This document shows positions 7,572 through 18,524 of a stretch of 64,000 nucleotides of DNA, piece after piece. The notes under the pieces were generated by a model that ran no database searches, was not told the DNA's origin, and saw only the letters and a list, made by a program, of their open reading frames with translations. Source of the DNA: Cellvibrionaceae bacterium 1162T.S.0a.05 (GTDB lineage: Bacteria > Pseudomonadota > Gammaproteobacteria > Pseudomonadales > Cellvibrionaceae); NCBI GenBank assembly GCA_000964245.1, contig LANB01000001.1, positions 227,501 through 291,500 of the forward strand, in the 5' to 3' direction. How positions within the stretch are numbered: position 1 is the stretch's first letter; each line of letters opens with the position of its first letter. Position numbers and translations under genes: made by a program.

Positions 7572-9677
7572 ATGAAAATGAGTAAGCGACTTGTTTCTAC
7601 TGTTGTCTCCTTGCTTGCTGCCACAGGCTTAGTATCCACCGCCGAAGTCATTGCCAATGATGGCTTTAACTACATCTGGCTAGAAGCCGAATCTGGCGCC
7701 GAATACAGCCCCATAGTTGTAAAAAGCCACCCGGATGCTTCCCAAAAAATAGCGCTCGCACCATGGCAATGGAACGACGATGGCTATATCGAATTTGAAG
7801 TCAATGCGCCCGAAAGTGGCGAATATCAGCTGTGGGCCCGCATGTCGACGCCCTGGCAGTGGATAAGCCCCTATACCGTCGTCCTCGATGGAAACGAGCA
7901 AAACTGGCAACAGATCTCATCCGAAAACACTTACGACGGTAGCGGTTTCGCAACGCTCGAGTGGCACAATGCCGGCGATAGCCTGTCCCTTTCCGCAGGA
8001 ACACACACCCTGCGCCTCGAACAGAATGAGGGCGGTGTGCGCTTGTGGATAGATAAAATCATGCTCACAACAAATAGCAGCTATGTGCCGACAGGGCTCG
8101 GCGAAGCTGAAACCCTGAGCTATCCCGCCAATAGCTGGAAGGCAAATACCGTACAACAAAATGGCAAGCTTTCAGTTAGCGGCCCAAACCTTGTCAACCA
8201 GCAAGGTCAGGCAATCCAACTGCAAGGCGTGGCTACCCACGGTTTACAATGGTTCCCCATTGTCGATGACGCAACCATACCCAACCTTGCGCAACACCTC
8301 GGCGTAGAATTTGTTCGGCTCGCGATGTATATCGAAGATTTTCGCGATGATGGTGACTACTGGGGCGGCTACATGGCCGAACCGGAAATGATGATGGAAC
8401 TCACTCGCTCAGCCATCGACGATGCCGTCAACGCCGGTATCTATGTAATTGTCGATTGGCACATCCACAACGACCCTTCGAAATTTACAGAAGAAGCAAT
8501 AGAGTTCTTCGACATCATCTCACGTGATTACGGACATCTACCCAATGTCATCTACGAAATCGCGAATGAAATAGAACCAGAATCTATTGGCTGGGATGTC
8601 GTAAAAGACTACGCCAATCAGGTGATTCCGGTTATTCGTGCTAACGACCCAGACAATATCATTATTGTGGGTAACCCCACATGGAGCCAGCGCGTAGACC
8701 TTGTTGCTCAAGACCCCCTGAACTACAGCAACCTGATGTATGCCTTTCACTACTACGCAGGCTCTCACCCATTTGAGCAGATGTCGGCCCGAGTTTCCGA
8801 TGCAATGGCGCAAGGCCTGGCAATTTTCGTTTCTGAGTGGGGCACTTCAAGCTATGACGTGAGTTCTTCCAATTTCGCGATTGCGGAACAATGGATGAAC
8901 TTTATGAATCAAAACAAAATCTCCTGGTCTGCATGGTCTATGAGCCCTCGCGATGACGCCTCTTCCATGTTGTTACCCAGAGCCAATATGGCTGGCCCCT
9001 GGGTTGATAACGATTATTCCGAAACAGGCCTGTGGTTCAAGCAATGGTTCGACGCCCCCAATGGCGCTAACCCTTCATCGAGCTCATCTTCAAGTAGCAG
9101 TAGTTCTAGCGCGAGCAGTTCCAGCGGTTCAAGCTCCAGTAGTTCTAGTTCTAGCTCCAGTAGCTCCAGCTCAAGCAGCACCAGTTCAAGCAGTTCCAGC
9201 GCCAGTAGTTCAAGCAGCTCTTCAAGCTCGAGCTCAAGCAGTTCAAGTTCCAGCTCATCTGGAAATAGTGCAAGCTCCTCCTCGAGCTCATCAGCTGCGA
9301 GTAGCTCCAGTAGCAGTAGCTCATCAAGCAGCTCAAGCTCCTCTTCTAGCACCTCCAGTACCAGCAGCTCAAGCTCTGGCGGCTCAGGTAAACTGAGCTG
9401 TATTATCGAACGCGAAGACATATGGGGAACAGGTTTTGTCACCCATATGAAAATCAAAAACAACGGCATAACAGCAGTGAATAGCTGGTCGTTCACAATA
9501 AACCTGGGAAGCGGCGAAAGCCTGTCATCCGGTTGGAATGCAGTGCTCAACGCAACAGGTAACAAAATTAGTGCTCATAATTATCCCTATAACGGCACTA
9601 TCCCACCTGGACAGTCGATAACATTCGGCCTTCAGGGGCGTCACGGTGGAGTCCACCAGACGCCAACTTGTCAGTAA
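7572..9677 (+). CDS. Secreted GH5 cellulase with N-terminal sugar-binding-like module and C-terminal CBM2
   Basis: Predicted endo-beta-1,4-glucanase. A signal peptide covers about residues 1-28. A beta-rich module at about 32-165 (starting IWLEAESGA, ending DKIMLTT) resembles CBM6/35-type jelly rolls, but its family is uncertain. The GH5 domain spans about 195-495, with acid/base E333 in IANEIEP and nucleophile E422 in VSEWG. A polyserine linker (502-602) leads to a CBM2 cellulose-binding module with the usual bracketing Cys residues, a W..NA motif and IPPGQS. The start is the ATG nine bases after GAGAGG. An upstream TTG would add 9 residues. A strong terminator follows. The next gene is a giant sensor kinase, possibly its regulator. 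Confidence 0.93.
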   Translation: MKMSKRLVSTVVSLLAATGLVSTAEVIANDGFNYIWLEAESGAEYSPIVVKSHPDASQKIALAPWQWNDDGYIEFEVNAPESGEYQLWARMSTPWQWISPYTVVLDGNEQNWQQISSENTYDGSGFATLEWHNAGDSLSLSAGTHTLRLEQNEGGVRLWIDKIMLTTNSSYVPTGLGEAETLSYPANSWKANTVQQNGKLSVSGPNLVNQQGQAIQLQGVATHGLQWFPIVDDATIPNLAQHLGVEFVRLAMYIEDFRDDGDYWGGYMAEPEMMMELTRSAIDDAVNAGIYVIVDWHIHNDPSKFTEEAIEFFDIISRDYGHLPNVIYEIANEIEPESIGWDVVKDYANQVIPVIRANDPDNIIIVGNPTWSQRVDLVAQDPLNYSNLMYAFHYYAGSHPFEQMSARVSDAMAQGLAIFVSEWGTSSYDVSSSNFAIAEQWMNFMNQNKISWSAWSMSPRDDASSMLLPRANMAGPWVDNDYSETGLWFKQWFDAPNGANPSSSSSSSSSSSSASSSSGSSSSSSSSSSSSSSSSSTSSSSSSASSSSSSSSSSSSSSSSSSSGNSASSSSSSSAASSSSSSSSSSSSSSSSSTSSTSSSSSGGSGKLSCIIEREDIWGTGFVTHMKIKNNGITAVNSWSFTINLGSGESLSSGWNAVLNATGNKISAHNYPYNGTIPPGQSITFGLQGRHGGVHQTPTCQ
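9075..9377 (+). repeat. Polyserine linker-coding tract
   Basis: About 101 codons, nearly all Ser with scattered Ala, Gly, Thr and Asn. It separates the GH5 domain from CBM2. Ser is encoded by a mix of AGC, AGT, TCA, TCG and TCC, so this is not a simple DNA microsatellite. Confidence 0.95.
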
Positions 9678-9789
9678 GAGGTTAGATGTATCAGCGCTCA
9701 CAAAATGCATATGATTTGCATAACCCTATGAAGAGACGAACCAGAGCGTTTAAAAACAACAATTAGCGATACGCTAGCCTTATAACCGA

Positions 9790-9815
9790 ACCCTGCCACT
9801 GGCAGGGTTTTTTTT
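9790..9815 (+). terminator. Rho-independent terminator after the GH5-CBM2 gene
   Basis: An 8-bp stem ACCCTGCC/GGCAGGGT with an ACT loop, followed by eight T. Confidence 0.95.
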
Positions 9816-9910
9816 ATGCACGGTAGCTAAAGCTGACAAAATCGCGTGTACAGAAGAGCCCTCTTGCGGTAAGCTTTTAGGCTCCCAAAAATAAATTAAA
9901 AAAATATAAT

Positions 9911-12900
9911 ATGCTGTCGCCTATGCATTTTTTCAGAGCGGGATTTCAATTCTCTCAAGGATGCCGGCCCTTCAATTTAATTTGCTGTGCCTCATTATTT
10001 TTAACTCTATTCTCTGCAACAATTTCTGCAGGGCCCGGCTCACTTCGTTTTGAGCACATCATTACCGAGCAAAATCTTCCGATTGCCGAAACTAATGTTA
10101 TTTTTCAGGATAGCGAAGGTTACATGTGGTTCGGTGGCAGTAATGGGCTTGCAAAATTCAATGGTCATACTTTTACTGTTTACCATCACGACGCAAACGA
10201 CAAACGTAGTATTAGCCACAACAACATCTGGAAAATTATCGAAGACAGGAAGAAAAATCTCTGGGTCGCGACGCCAAACGGTTTAAATCTTTACATACGC
10301 GACTCCGATGATTTTGAAACATTTACCGAAGTCGAAGGCGAACTCAATGCCAGCAGCAATGACGTATTTACAATTTATGAGGACTCCCAGGGTACTTTCT
10401 GGTTGGGGACGCGTGTTGGCCTTCAATATTTCGATTATGAGACAAAAAAAATCCACACCTTTCCACCGGGAAACAAACTCGCTTCTGAATACGAACGATT
10501 AAACGTCACCAGCATTTTTGAAGATCGTTCAGGCAACTTATGGATTGGCACCGATGGGCACGGGCTGAAACGACTCAATCGCGAAACGCATACGCTGGAA
10601 AACTACGCTCTGGGTAGTGACAAAATTGTACTGCGCGGCATCAGCGATATTGTGCAAGAAAAATCCGGTGACTTGTGGTTAGCAACTATTGACGGGCTTT
10701 ACCGTTACAACATTGAAACAAACCAATACAAACACTATACCCATAACCCTGATAACCCCGACAGTTTGAGTAGTAGCCGACTTTGGCGCCTATATCTGGA
10801 TAGCCGCGATAAATTATGGGTTGCAACCGACCAGGGAGGTTTAAACGAATACAATCGCGAATCAGACGGTTTTACCTATTACCTGCACACCCCTTACAAC
10901 AGCTCCAGTATCAATAGCAATCAAGTACGCGACGTACTGGAAGATAGTAATGGCAACTATTGGGTCGCCCTGTTCCCCTCCGGTGTTGATTACATTAACC
11001 GCTCTACCTCAGCCTTTGAAATTTTACGCAACGAACCCACCAAAAAAAATTCACTTAATCACAATGCAATTACGGCGATTCATCCTTACAAGGATGACTT
11101 GATTTGGGTTGGAACTGAAGGCGGACTGAACTTATATGATCGCAAAAAAAATACCTTTGAACATTTTGTCCATGATGCCAGCGACGCCAACAGTCTGGGA
11201 GCCAATGCAGTATTAGCAATCGAGGAAGATATAAACGGCGATTTCTGGTTTGGTACCTGGTCAGGGGGCTTGAATAAATTCAACCCTGAAACCGGTGATT
11301 TCACGCGATTCAGGCCTGAAGAAGGCAACGACAATACGATTTCGGGCATGCACGTTTGGACACTGCTATCGGATAGTCGCGGTCAGCTTTGGATCGGCAC
11401 CCAGGAAGGCTTCATCAATCGCTACGACCCAAAAACCGGAAAGTTTTCACAATTTAAATCAGACCCGAGCAACCCGAATGGTTTAGGACAGCAATTTATT
11501 CGCACAATATTCGAAGACAGTTCGGGTACTGTCTGGATCGGTACACTTGTTGGTTTGAATCGCTATCATCGTGAATCCAACACTTTTTCACGTTATTTAA
11601 ACAGCCCCAACAACCCCTACTCCATCGTAAACAACTATGTGATTGCGATTTTCGAAGATTCCAAAAAGCGACTCTGGTTGGGCACCCAGGGTGGTTTGAG
11701 CTTGCTGGACAAAACCACCGGCCGATTTAAAAATTACACGGTTGAAGATGGCTTACCCAACAATACGGTTTCAAGTATTCAGGAAGATACCAATGGGCGT
11801 CTGTGGTTATCCACCTTAAATGGGGTTAGTCGCTTTGATCCTGAAACCGAGCACTTTTTAAATTATTACTATGTCAATGGGTTGGCCGGCAACATCATGA
11901 ATAAAAACGCCACCTACTTTAACGAAGACGGTGAATTATTTGTCGGCAGCACCCAGGGTATTACCATTATCAAACCCAATACCATTATTGAAAACACACA
12001 TGTTCCCCCCCTGCAGATTACCGATTTTAAAATTTACAATGAAAGTGTTCGCCCCGGAGACAGTTTTAACATCCTCGAAAAAGATATAAGCCGAACAAAA
12101 AAAATTACTTTGAATCATGACCACTCAATGTTCACTGTGGACTTTGCCGCGCTAAATTTCCAAAGCCCCGAACTAAACCAGTACAAATATATGCTGGAGG
12201 GTTTTGACCAAGGCTGGGTCGATGCGGGAAACAAACACACGGCCACCTACACCAATCTCAATTACGGCACCTATACATTTAAATTTATCGGGTCAAATAA
12301 CGACGGCCTGTGGGCGAGTAACCCCGTTGAACTGGAAATAAAAATTCTCCCTTCTCCATGGGAAACACCTTCAGCAAAAATTGGTTACGCCTTAACGATC
12401 GCTTTTCTTATTTGGCAGTTTTTGCGTAGCCAGAAAAAGAAACTCGCTCTTGAGCAGGAAAAGGAACAGGTTAATCGCCTCAAGTCCATCGACAAAATCA
12501 AGGATGAGTTTCTCGCAAACACGTCACACGAGCTGCGCACCCCCTTAAACGGCATTATTGGCTTAACCGAAGTTCTCATTGATGACACCACCGGACAAAT
12601 CAGTGAGCTGGCTCGCCATCAATTAAAAACTATTGCTGCCAGTGGCCGCCGACTATCAAGCCTGATTAATGACATTCTGGACTTTTCAAAAATCAAAAGC
12701 GATGGCCTGAAGCTGGAACTGCAACCCCTTGATTTCAACGCTATCTGTCGCAGTGTCATTATGATGACCTCGCCCCTCGCGGATCGAAAGAACATTCAAA
12801 TTATTAACGAGATTCCAGAAGATTTACCGGCAGTCATTGCAGACGAAGATCGCTTGCAACAAATTCTCTATAACCTCATCGGCAATGCCATTAAATTTAC

Positions 12901-14941
12901 TGATAGCGGCTATATTCGTGTCTATGCACGTGCCGATGAAACGTGGGTGACAGTTTCTATTGAAGATTCGGGGATTGGCATCTCTGAAGAAGAGCAAGCA
13001 CGCATCTTCGATTCCTTCAGTCAGGCACACGGTAGTGCCGCGCGCGAATATGAAGGCACAGGTCTCGGACTTTCAGTTGCCAAAAACCTGGTTGAACTTC
13101 ACCAGGGAGAAATTTCTGTTGTATCTGAACCCGGCAAAGGCTCAACGTTTAATTTCACGCTCCCCATTTCCGAAGAGCAACCGCAAGCTGACCGCGTCAA
13201 CCAAGGTTCTGATCGTATCAACAAAGTCATTGAGATTGTGAATTCCGGCGAGGAAGAAGAAGTTGTTATCGAATCCCCCAACCTCGAAGCCAAACAGTTT
13301 CATATTCTGGTTGTGGATGATGACGAAATTAACCGTCAGGTCCTACTGTCGCAACTTTCGCTGCATCATTACAAATTAAGTGAAGCGGCGAGCGGCGATG
13401 AAGCGATAACTAAAATATTTGCCGAAGACAGTGACATTGATCTGATCTTGCTGGATGTGATGATGCCAAAAATGACAGGCTACGAGGCCGCACGCATCAT
13501 CCGCGAGCAAAAATCTGTTCACGATTTACCGATTATTTTTATTACTGCCAAGCATTTAACTGCTGACCTTGCCGAAGCCTTTATGAGTGGGGGGAACGAC
13601 TTCCTGGTAAAACCGGTCTCGAAAAACGAATTGCTCACGCGCACCAAGACACATTTACAACTTCTCGATTTCACACGCAACCTCGAAGAGATTGTGGAAG
13701 AGCGAACCGGCACATTGAAGGAAGCCCACAATGAACTGGAAAGGCTGGACAACATCGTCAAGCTGGTCAATCGTGAAACCACACTCGAAGGCCTCTCCGA
13801 GGTTTTACTGGAAGAGTCGCTGCACTTTTTCGAACAATCCAGCCATGCCGCTTTCTGGCTCTGCCATGAAGACAAGGAAGAGCTGGATTTGATTGCGCAG
13901 AAAGACAAGACAGAAAATATTTTGCACTTTAAACCACAGCTCTCGGCCAACAACATTGAAAAACTGTGGCAAACAAATAATGAAGGCAACGAAGCTGAAG
14001 TTGTTGTGCTACCTAAAAAATTCCACAACGAAGTTCTCAACAAGGCTGAAGACGCGCCCGGCTTGATTGCCATGTTCATTCGCAAAAACGAAAAAATTGC
14101 CGGCTTGCTTTTGCTGTGCAGTGAAGAAGACAACTTCGGTGAGTGCGATACACATAAACTTTCTCGCCTTCACAGTCATGCCGTTTCTGCGGTATCCAAA
14201 GCGCGGATTCTTGAATCCTTGCAAAAACAAAACGTGCTTCTCGAAGAAGCCAGTTATACCGACCAACTCACCAACTTACGAAATCGCCGTTTCTTTGTTG
14301 AACGTATTTACGGCGATATTAATGACAGTAACGAGCGCTACGCTGCTCATACTTCGGCTACCTCCTATCCGCGTGATGCCGATGTTTTATTTATGCTACT
14401 GGACATTGATAATTTCAAGGACATCAATGACAACTACGGCCATAAAGCCGGCGATATCATCCTTGAACAATTTGGCAAACTTTTGCACAAGGTCTTCTCC
14501 ACGGAAGATTATATTATTCGCTGGGGTGGCGAAGAATTTATGGTTGTGATTCGCCAATGTGGCCGCGATAAGGCCGGCATGTTGTCCGAGCGATTCCAGG
14601 AGGCCTTACGCAACCACACTTTCGATCTCGGCGATGGGCGCCAGATCAAGAAAACCTGTTCAATCGGTTTTTCCTACTACCCGTTCTACCAGGATTTTCC
14701 TGGTGCTTTCACCTGGGAGCAGGTCGTCGATATTGCTGATAAAAGTTTGTACATTGCCAAAAACTCCGGCAGAAATGTCTGGCTCGGGATATACGGCCGC
14801 GCCGGGGGCAGCAAGAAGCTCAGCTTCAAGGAATTGTCCGAGACACCCGAACGCAGTGCCAAAAACCGCAGTTTGGTGGTCCAAACTTCGGTGACCTCGA
14901 AAGAAAAGATTGTCTGGTCAAACCAAAACCAGAACACCTGA
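9911..14941 (+). CDS. Giant propeller-sensor hybrid histidine kinase with receiver and GGDEF domains
   Basis: A 1676-residue inner-membrane protein. An N-terminal signal segment precedes about 650 residues of two-component-regulator propeller repeats (recurring IFEDS..LWIGT.GGL), the double-propeller periplasmic sensor type. A Y_Y_Y Ig-like domain follows (about 730-800, [11 protein letters not shown]), then a transmembrane helix (about 817-838). HisKA has H873 in [10 protein letters not shown], followed by an HATPase ([15 protein letters not shown]). The receiver has D1182 in [12 protein letters not shown]-like stretch with coiled coil covers about 1270-1430. A C-terminal GGDEF domain has an intact GGEEF at 1539-1543. 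It probably senses polysaccharide fragments and can make cyclic-di-GMP. No clear Shine-Dalgarno precedes this ATG, and an ATG 12 bases downstream is an alternative. Confidence 0.92.
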   Translation: MLSPMHFFRAGFQFSQGCRPFNLICCASLFLTLFSATISAGPGSLRFEHIITEQNLPIAETNVIFQDSEGYMWFGGSNGLAKFNGHTFTVYHHDANDKRSISHNNIWKIIEDRKKNLWVATPNGLNLYIRDSDDFETFTEVEGELNASSNDVFTIYEDSQGTFWLGTRVGLQYFDYETKKIHTFPPGNKLASEYERLNVTSIFEDRSGNLWIGTDGHGLKRLNRETHTLENYALGSDKIVLRGISDIVQEKSGDLWLATIDGLYRYNIETNQYKHYTHNPDNPDSLSSSRLWRLYLDSRDKLWVATDQGGLNEYNRESDGFTYYLHTPYNSSSINSNQVRDVLEDSNGNYWVALFPSGVDYINRSTSAFEILRNEPTKKNSLNHNAITAIHPYKDDLIWVGTEGGLNLYDRKKNTFEHFVHDASDANSLGANAVLAIEEDINGDFWFGTWSGGLNKFNPETGDFTRFRPEEGNDNTISGMHVWTLLSDSRGQLWIGTQEGFINRYDPKTGKFSQFKSDPSNPNGLGQQFIRTIFEDSSGTVWIGTLVGLNRYHRESNTFSRYLNSPNNPYSIVNNYVIAIFEDSKKRLWLGTQGGLSLLDKTTGRFKNYTVEDGLPNNTVSSIQEDTNGRLWLSTLNGVSRFDPETEHFLNYYYVNGLAGNIMNKNATYFNEDGELFVGSTQGITIIKPNTIIENTHVPPLQITDFKIYNESVRPGDSFNILEKDISRTKKITLNHDHSMFTVDFAALNFQSPELNQYKYMLEGFDQGWVDAGNKHTATYTNLNYGTYTFKFIGSNNDGLWASNPVELEIKILPSPWETPSAKIGYALTIAFLIWQFLRSQKKKLALEQEKEQVNRLKSIDKIKDEFLANTSHELRTPLNGIIGLTEVLIDDTTGQISELARHQLKTIAASGRRLSSLINDILDFSKIKSDGLKLELQPLDFNAICRSVIMMTSPLADRKNIQIINEIPEDLPAVIADEDRLQQILYNLIGNAIKFTDSGYIRVYARADETWVTVSIEDSGIGISEEEQARIFDSFSQAHGSAAREYEGTGLGLSVAKNLVELHQGEISVVSEPGKGSTFNFTLPISEEQPQADRVNQGSDRINKVIEIVNSGEEEEVVIESPNLEAKQFHILVVDDDEINRQVLLSQLSLHHYKLSEAASGDEAITKIFAEDSDIDLILLDVMMPKMTGYEAARIIREQKSVHDLPIIFITAKHLTADLAEAFMSGGNDFLVKPVSKNELLTRTKTHLQLLDFTRNLEEIVEERTGTLKEAHNELERLDNIVKLVNRETTLEGLSEVLLEESLHFFEQSSHAAFWLCHEDKEELDLIAQKDKTENILHFKPQLSANNIEKLWQTNNEGNEAEVVVLPKKFHNEVLNKAEDAPGLIAMFIRKNEKIAGLLLLCSEEDNFGECDTHKLSRLHSHAVSAVSKARILESLQKQNVLLEEASYTDQLTNLRNRRFFVERIYGDINDSNERYAAHTSATSYPRDADVLFMLLDIDNFKDINDNYGHKAGDIILEQFGKLLHKVFSTEDYIIRWGGEEFMVVIRQCGRDKAGMLSERFQEALRNHTFDLGDGRQIKKTCSIGFSYYPFYQDFPGAFTWEQVVDIADKSLYIAKNSGRNVWLGIYGRAGGSKKLSFKELSETPERSAKNRSLVVQTSVTSKEKIVWSNQNQNT

Positions 14942-15006
14942 AATTGGGGAAATACGGGCTCGAAAGTCAGACCGACTAGCGATACCGTAAACATTACCCC
15001 CTGAAA

Positions 15007-15044
15007 CCAGACAGTATCGCGACATTTAACGTAATACTGTCTGG
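15007..15044. repeat. Perfect 11-bp inverted repeat
   Basis: CCAGACAGTAT and ATACTGTCTGG flank a 16-base spacer in the gap between the giant kinase and the methyltransferase-like gene. It is not followed by a T run, so it is more likely an operator or leader structure than a classical terminator. Confidence 0.6.
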
Positions 15045-15139
15045 CAAGTTCTGGTAGCATTAGGCTCTCGCAGGAAAGTAAGCATGTTTGCGATTTAAAT
15101 AACGATAAAGGTGGCCCGAGCCACTCAGAGGAAGTAGAG

Positions 15140-16594
15140 ATGTCTGAGACTAACACTATTCGGCTGGAACAGCCTTCCAGACCCCAATTTGAAAATTCCA
15201 TGGGCGATTACAATGGCTCATGGATTACCGACTACGCCTGGATTAGCGGCGTAGCCGGTGCCGTGATGACCTTCATTCTCGCGGCCTGGTACAACGCCAC
15301 ACAAGCCTTACAAAAGGGCTTGTATGTGTTTGGCTTTCAACTGACTGACAATCGCACAGAAGGCTTGATTGCCGCCCTGTTAATCATCACTTTCACCATG
15401 GTGGCCGTCGAAGCATTGCGCCTGTGGTTGCGCGACAAAGCGAATTTTTTCTCCATCCACCCGAAGATCAAAGCGGGCCACTACTTCAGCTTCCTGCTCG
15501 AATGTTTTGGTAACTACCTGCTGTACCTCATTTTGCTGACATTGGTTATCCAGTTTTATCACAGCGCCAACGAGTACGGTTATATTCGCAAACACGCTTA
15601 TTACCAGCCCTGGTTTCAATTTCTGAATCTGGTTTGGTGGGGCTATATCTACGTGGGCTTCCCTTATGCCCTTCTCACCCGCGGCTTTAAATATGACACC
15701 AAAGGCGATGCTTTTGAGTATGCCTATTATTGCCAGCGTCTGATTCTCTGGCCTGTTGGCAAGGTTCTGGGAAAGCTGGAGAACAAATATCAGCTCGGTG
15801 AAATTGATAAAAAAATCACCCGCGGCCTGTTGGTAAAGCTGTTTTTCACACCGATTATGACGGTGTTCTTTTTCAATAATTTCCCCCATTTCTCTAACAA
15901 TATTGGTTATGTCTTTGGGGATTTGTTTGGTAATGCCGGGCTCTGGTCAAAAGTTGCAGCCGGCAACTACACCAACTCAATGCTCAACAATGACCTTTAC
16001 AATATTTCAACATCACTGATTTTTTCGATTGATGTTGCCCTGGCCTGGTGTGGCTATGTCATTTCATCGCGCTGGGTCGACAACCAAACCATTTCCGCCG
16101 AACCCACAACACTGGGCTGGATGGTCTGCCTTCTGTGTTATCCGCCTGTTCAAGTGGCAACTGGCTGGCTGTATTCGCCTCCAGGCGAAAAAGAAGCGAT
16201 TTACATGTTCGACGTGCAATGGATCATCACCATATTCCTGGTTTTGATGATCGCCAGTTACACCGTCTACATGTTAGCCACCCTCTGGTTCGGCACGCGC
16301 TTTTCCAATTTGACCCACCGCGGCATTATCCGCAAAGGCCCTTTTGCCATCGTCAGGCACCCGGCGTATGCCTCCAAGAACTTCGCCTGGTGGTGCATCA
16401 TGTTCCCGGCAATTATCTATAACGCCATCGACAATCACTTTTTGCCCGCCGTCTTGCAGTTCCTCGGGTTAGTACTCATGACTTATCTCTACTACTGGCG
16501 CGCGATTACCGAAGAACGACATTTGAGTTGCGACCCGGCCTATCATGATTACTGCAAGCATGTGCGATACCGTTTTATTCCAGGCGTAATTTAG
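15140..16594 (+). CDS. Polytopic membrane protein with C-terminal isoprenylcysteine methyltransferase-like domain
   Basis: A 484-residue inner-membrane protein with about nine or ten hydrophobic segments. The C-terminal ~120 residues carry the phospholipid/isoprenylcysteine methyltransferase pattern: GIIRKGPFAIVRHPAY, then a membrane hairpin, then AITEERHL and YHDYCKHVRYRFIPGV. In that superfamily the RHP and EER residues bind S-adenosylmethionine, and substrates are lipids or lipid-modified cysteines. The N-terminal membrane region is not one I recognise. A GAGGAAG ribosome site lies just before the ATG. The substrate is unknown and the neighbours do not suggest one. A convergent hairpin follows. 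Confidence 0.75.
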   Translation: MSETNTIRLEQPSRPQFENSMGDYNGSWITDYAWISGVAGAVMTFILAAWYNATQALQKGLYVFGFQLTDNRTEGLIAALLIITFTMVAVEALRLWLRDKANFFSIHPKIKAGHYFSFLLECFGNYLLYLILLTLVIQFYHSANEYGYIRKHAYYQPWFQFLNLVWWGYIYVGFPYALLTRGFKYDTKGDAFEYAYYCQRLILWPVGKVLGKLENKYQLGEIDKKITRGLLVKLFFTPIMTVFFFNNFPHFSNNIGYVFGDLFGNAGLWSKVAAGNYTNSMLNNDLYNISTSLIFSIDVALAWCGYVISSRWVDNQTISAEPTTLGWMVCLLCYPPVQVATGWLYSPPGEKEAIYMFDVQWIITIFLVLMIASYTVYMLATLWFGTRFSNLTHRGIIRKGPFAIVRHPAYASKNFAWWCIMFPAIIYNAIDNHFLPAVLQFLGLVLMTYLYYWRAITEERHLSCDPAYHDYCKHVRYRFIPGVI

Positions 16595-16703
16595 GTCAAC
16601 GCGGCACGTACCTGAAATTCCGGCCCTAAACTTAAACTCAATGTGTTCAGGGCCTATGGAAATACCCGCATAAACGGTGACGTTTGCATCCAAAAAGCAG
16701 AAA

Positions 16704-16737
16704 CAGGCTAGAAAACGTTACTGCGTTTTCTAGCCTG
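16704..16737. terminator. Strong hairpin between convergent genes
   Basis: A perfect 14-bp stem CAGGCTAGAAAACG/CGTTTTCTAGCCTG with a 6-base loop. The U tract is weak on both sides, but its position between two convergent genes fits a bidirectional terminator. Confidence 0.7.
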
Positions 16738-16754
16738 ATTGTTATAAGAGTCTG

Positions 16755-17393
16755 CTACGGGTTCTTCGCCTGTTGCTCGACCAGATCATGCACTTCATTC
16801 AAATATTCAACCGACATTTCAGACCACTTTTCAAATAACATTCGAAAATAGCGGTAATTGGTTGCGCGGTTTGCAACGATTGGACTGCCTATATTTTCAC
16901 GTGTAACCCGACGATCAATTACGCGCATAAAAGCCTCGCCGCTTGGCGAACTAAAGGTCAAATGCAGCTTTGCATGGCCAGCATTGCGAATAATAACTTG
17001 CTTAATACCAGGCTCATTGGGCGCGTAGATATTCAACTCAATAATTTTAGGCGTCAAAATTAACGTGCTGGCTGATTTCTCGTTGCTCACGTGCCAGCCA
17101 CTTTCACTTAAATCCTCCGTCAACGCTTTTTTTAAAGCAGTTCCATATTTGTCGAAAATCCGCTCTTCATAATTGCTGCTGGTTCTTCCGCGGTAATCAC
17201 GCAACCAATCCCTGGAAAAAGCAACCTCAACATCGTCGATGTAAACATGCTTTGTTGTCGGAATTGAAAACTCCGAAGCCAGATAAAACTCGTCGAAATC
17301 CGGTGTGGCCATCGCAGGCAGGTCTTGATTGACTTGTGCCTGGAGAGGCAGTGCCAGCACCAGGGCGGCAATACTAACTAAATACTTGTTCAT
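16755..17393 (-). CDS. Exported protein of unknown function (DUF3313-like)
   Basis: 212 residues with a clear signal peptide (about 1-19, ending LQAQ), so it is probably periplasmic. There is no lipobox cysteine. The middle, with VYIDDVEVAFSRDW, then LTEDLSESGW and LILTPKIIELNIYAP, followed by a beta-rich stretch with VIDRRV, resembles small envelope proteins of the DUF3313 type. That assignment is tentative. The start lies 18 bases from the stop of the AraC-type regulator on the same strand, so they may be cotranscribed. No catalytic motif is visible. Confidence 0.6.
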   Translation of the reverse strand: MNKYLVSIAALVLALPLQAQVNQDLPAMATPDFDEFYLASEFSIPTTKHVYIDDVEVAFSRDWLRDYRGRTSSNYEERIFDKYGTALKKALTEDLSESGWHVSNEKSASTLILTPKIIELNIYAPNEPGIKQVIIRNAGHAKLHLTFSSPSGEAFMRVIDRRVTRENIGSPIVANRATNYRYFRMLFEKWSEMSVEYLNEVHDLVEQQAKNP

Positions 17394-17411
17394 ACACTTC
17401 TCCTGTTTTCA

Positions 17412-18521
17412 TTAAACGGTTTGGGCACATTGTTTGCGGTATTCACCGGGTGTAACACCCTGATATTTTCTAAACACTTTGTAAAAAGAGTTGCGATTAT
17501 TAAAGCCTGCCAAATAGGCAATGTCGGTAATACTGTAATTATCAGGATAGTTTTCCATCAATCGCACCGCTTCCTTGTAGCGCAAGTGATTAAGAAAATC
17601 GTAAAAGCTGGTTTCCAGATGGATATTTAACAACTCTGATAGTTGGTGTGTGGTGACGCCCAATAGCGCGGCTAATTTTGATAAGGATATTTCAGCGTCT
17701 AAATGCGGTTTGTGCTGATCAATGAGAGCATTCAGTTTTTCGGCCAATTCAATGGCTGCCTCTGCCGATAATTCGACATAACGCAATTTTTGCTCATGCG
17801 CCTCTTCATCCTCCTGACTGGATTCAGGCCCCGGCTCAGATTCAAAAGCATTCGGCTGCACCAATAAAAAAATACAAATCGTGCTCAGGTACAAACAAAA
17901 GCCACAGGCGGTGGTGGAAACAAAATAGAAGTTAAGGGTAAGGCCGTAATGGATAGCAAACATCAACGCCAGATCGTAGAGCGCGAGTACAAAAAGCCCT
18001 GCAACCAGATAAAGCATCCAGTAATAGGCAGAGTTACGAAACTCCTTCCCGAGCATCAGTAAACGCTGACGATGCTGGTAGACCAGACGTAATGTGAGCA
18101 AGAGATACAGGGACAACTGCGAGAGCAGCAAAAACAGATAATAATCAAATACCCAGCCATCCATGTGGAAAAAATGCGCAGCGGCAAAGAGGGCGAAAGG
18201 TAAAAAGTGCACCAAAGGTAGATAGGTATGGGGCTGCCGACGCAAAACATTATTTATCAAAATCAACATCAGCGGGCCGTAACACCAGCTAATGGTGCTT
18301 GCCACAGAATCCAGCAGCTCCACCGCTTCATTCATCACCAGGCCGAGATAGCCATTGAGCGGCACGAAGAGTAACACCGCGAGAAAAACCAGCAGGCTCA
18401 GACGCGCACCTCTCGGTCCGGGTTTGTTCACGAGCATATTCAAACACGTCCACAAGCCGAGGCTAAAGGAGAAGACATACAGTAATTTCAGAATTTCGCG
18501 ATAATTGTCTACATTATCCAT
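17412..18521 (-). CDS. Membrane-anchored AraC-family transcription regulator
   Basis: A 369-residue regulator. Residues about 10-215 form seven or so transmembrane helices, and about 270-369 form an AraC/XylS DNA-binding domain with two helix-turn-helix motifs. The second holds the family signature ITDIAYLAGFNNRNSFYKVFRKYQGVTP. Binding DNA from the membrane would couple an envelope signal directly to transcription. It is divergent from the GH5/GH6 cellulase gene across 716 bases, so it is a candidate regulator of that enzyme. Its start codon lies in a 17-base tandem repeat that creates two upstream out-of-frame ATGs. Confidence 0.88.
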   Translation of the reverse strand: MDNVDNYREILKLLYVFSFSLGLWTCLNMLVNKPGPRGARLSLLVFLAVLLFVPLNGYLGLVMNEAVELLDSVASTISWCYGPLMLILINNVLRRQPHTYLPLVHFLPFALFAAAHFFHMDGWVFDYYLFLLLSQLSLYLLLTLRLVYQHRQRLLMLGKEFRNSAYYWMLYLVAGLFVLALYDLALMFAIHYGLTLNFYFVSTTACGFCLYLSTICIFLLVQPNAFESEPGPESSQEDEEAHEQKLRYVELSAEAAIELAEKLNALIDQHKPHLDAEISLSKLAALLGVTTHQLSELLNIHLETSFYDFLNHLRYKEAVRLMENYPDNYSITDIAYLAGFNNRNSFYKVFRKYQGVTPGEYRKQCAQTV

Positions 18522-18524
18522 TGA

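Noticed and set aside
9014-9565. Antisense Leu/Glu-rich open frame opposite the polyserine tract
   Set aside because: It is the reverse complement of Ser codons (Glu, Leu, Ala). The same artefact occurs opposite the other polyserine tracts.
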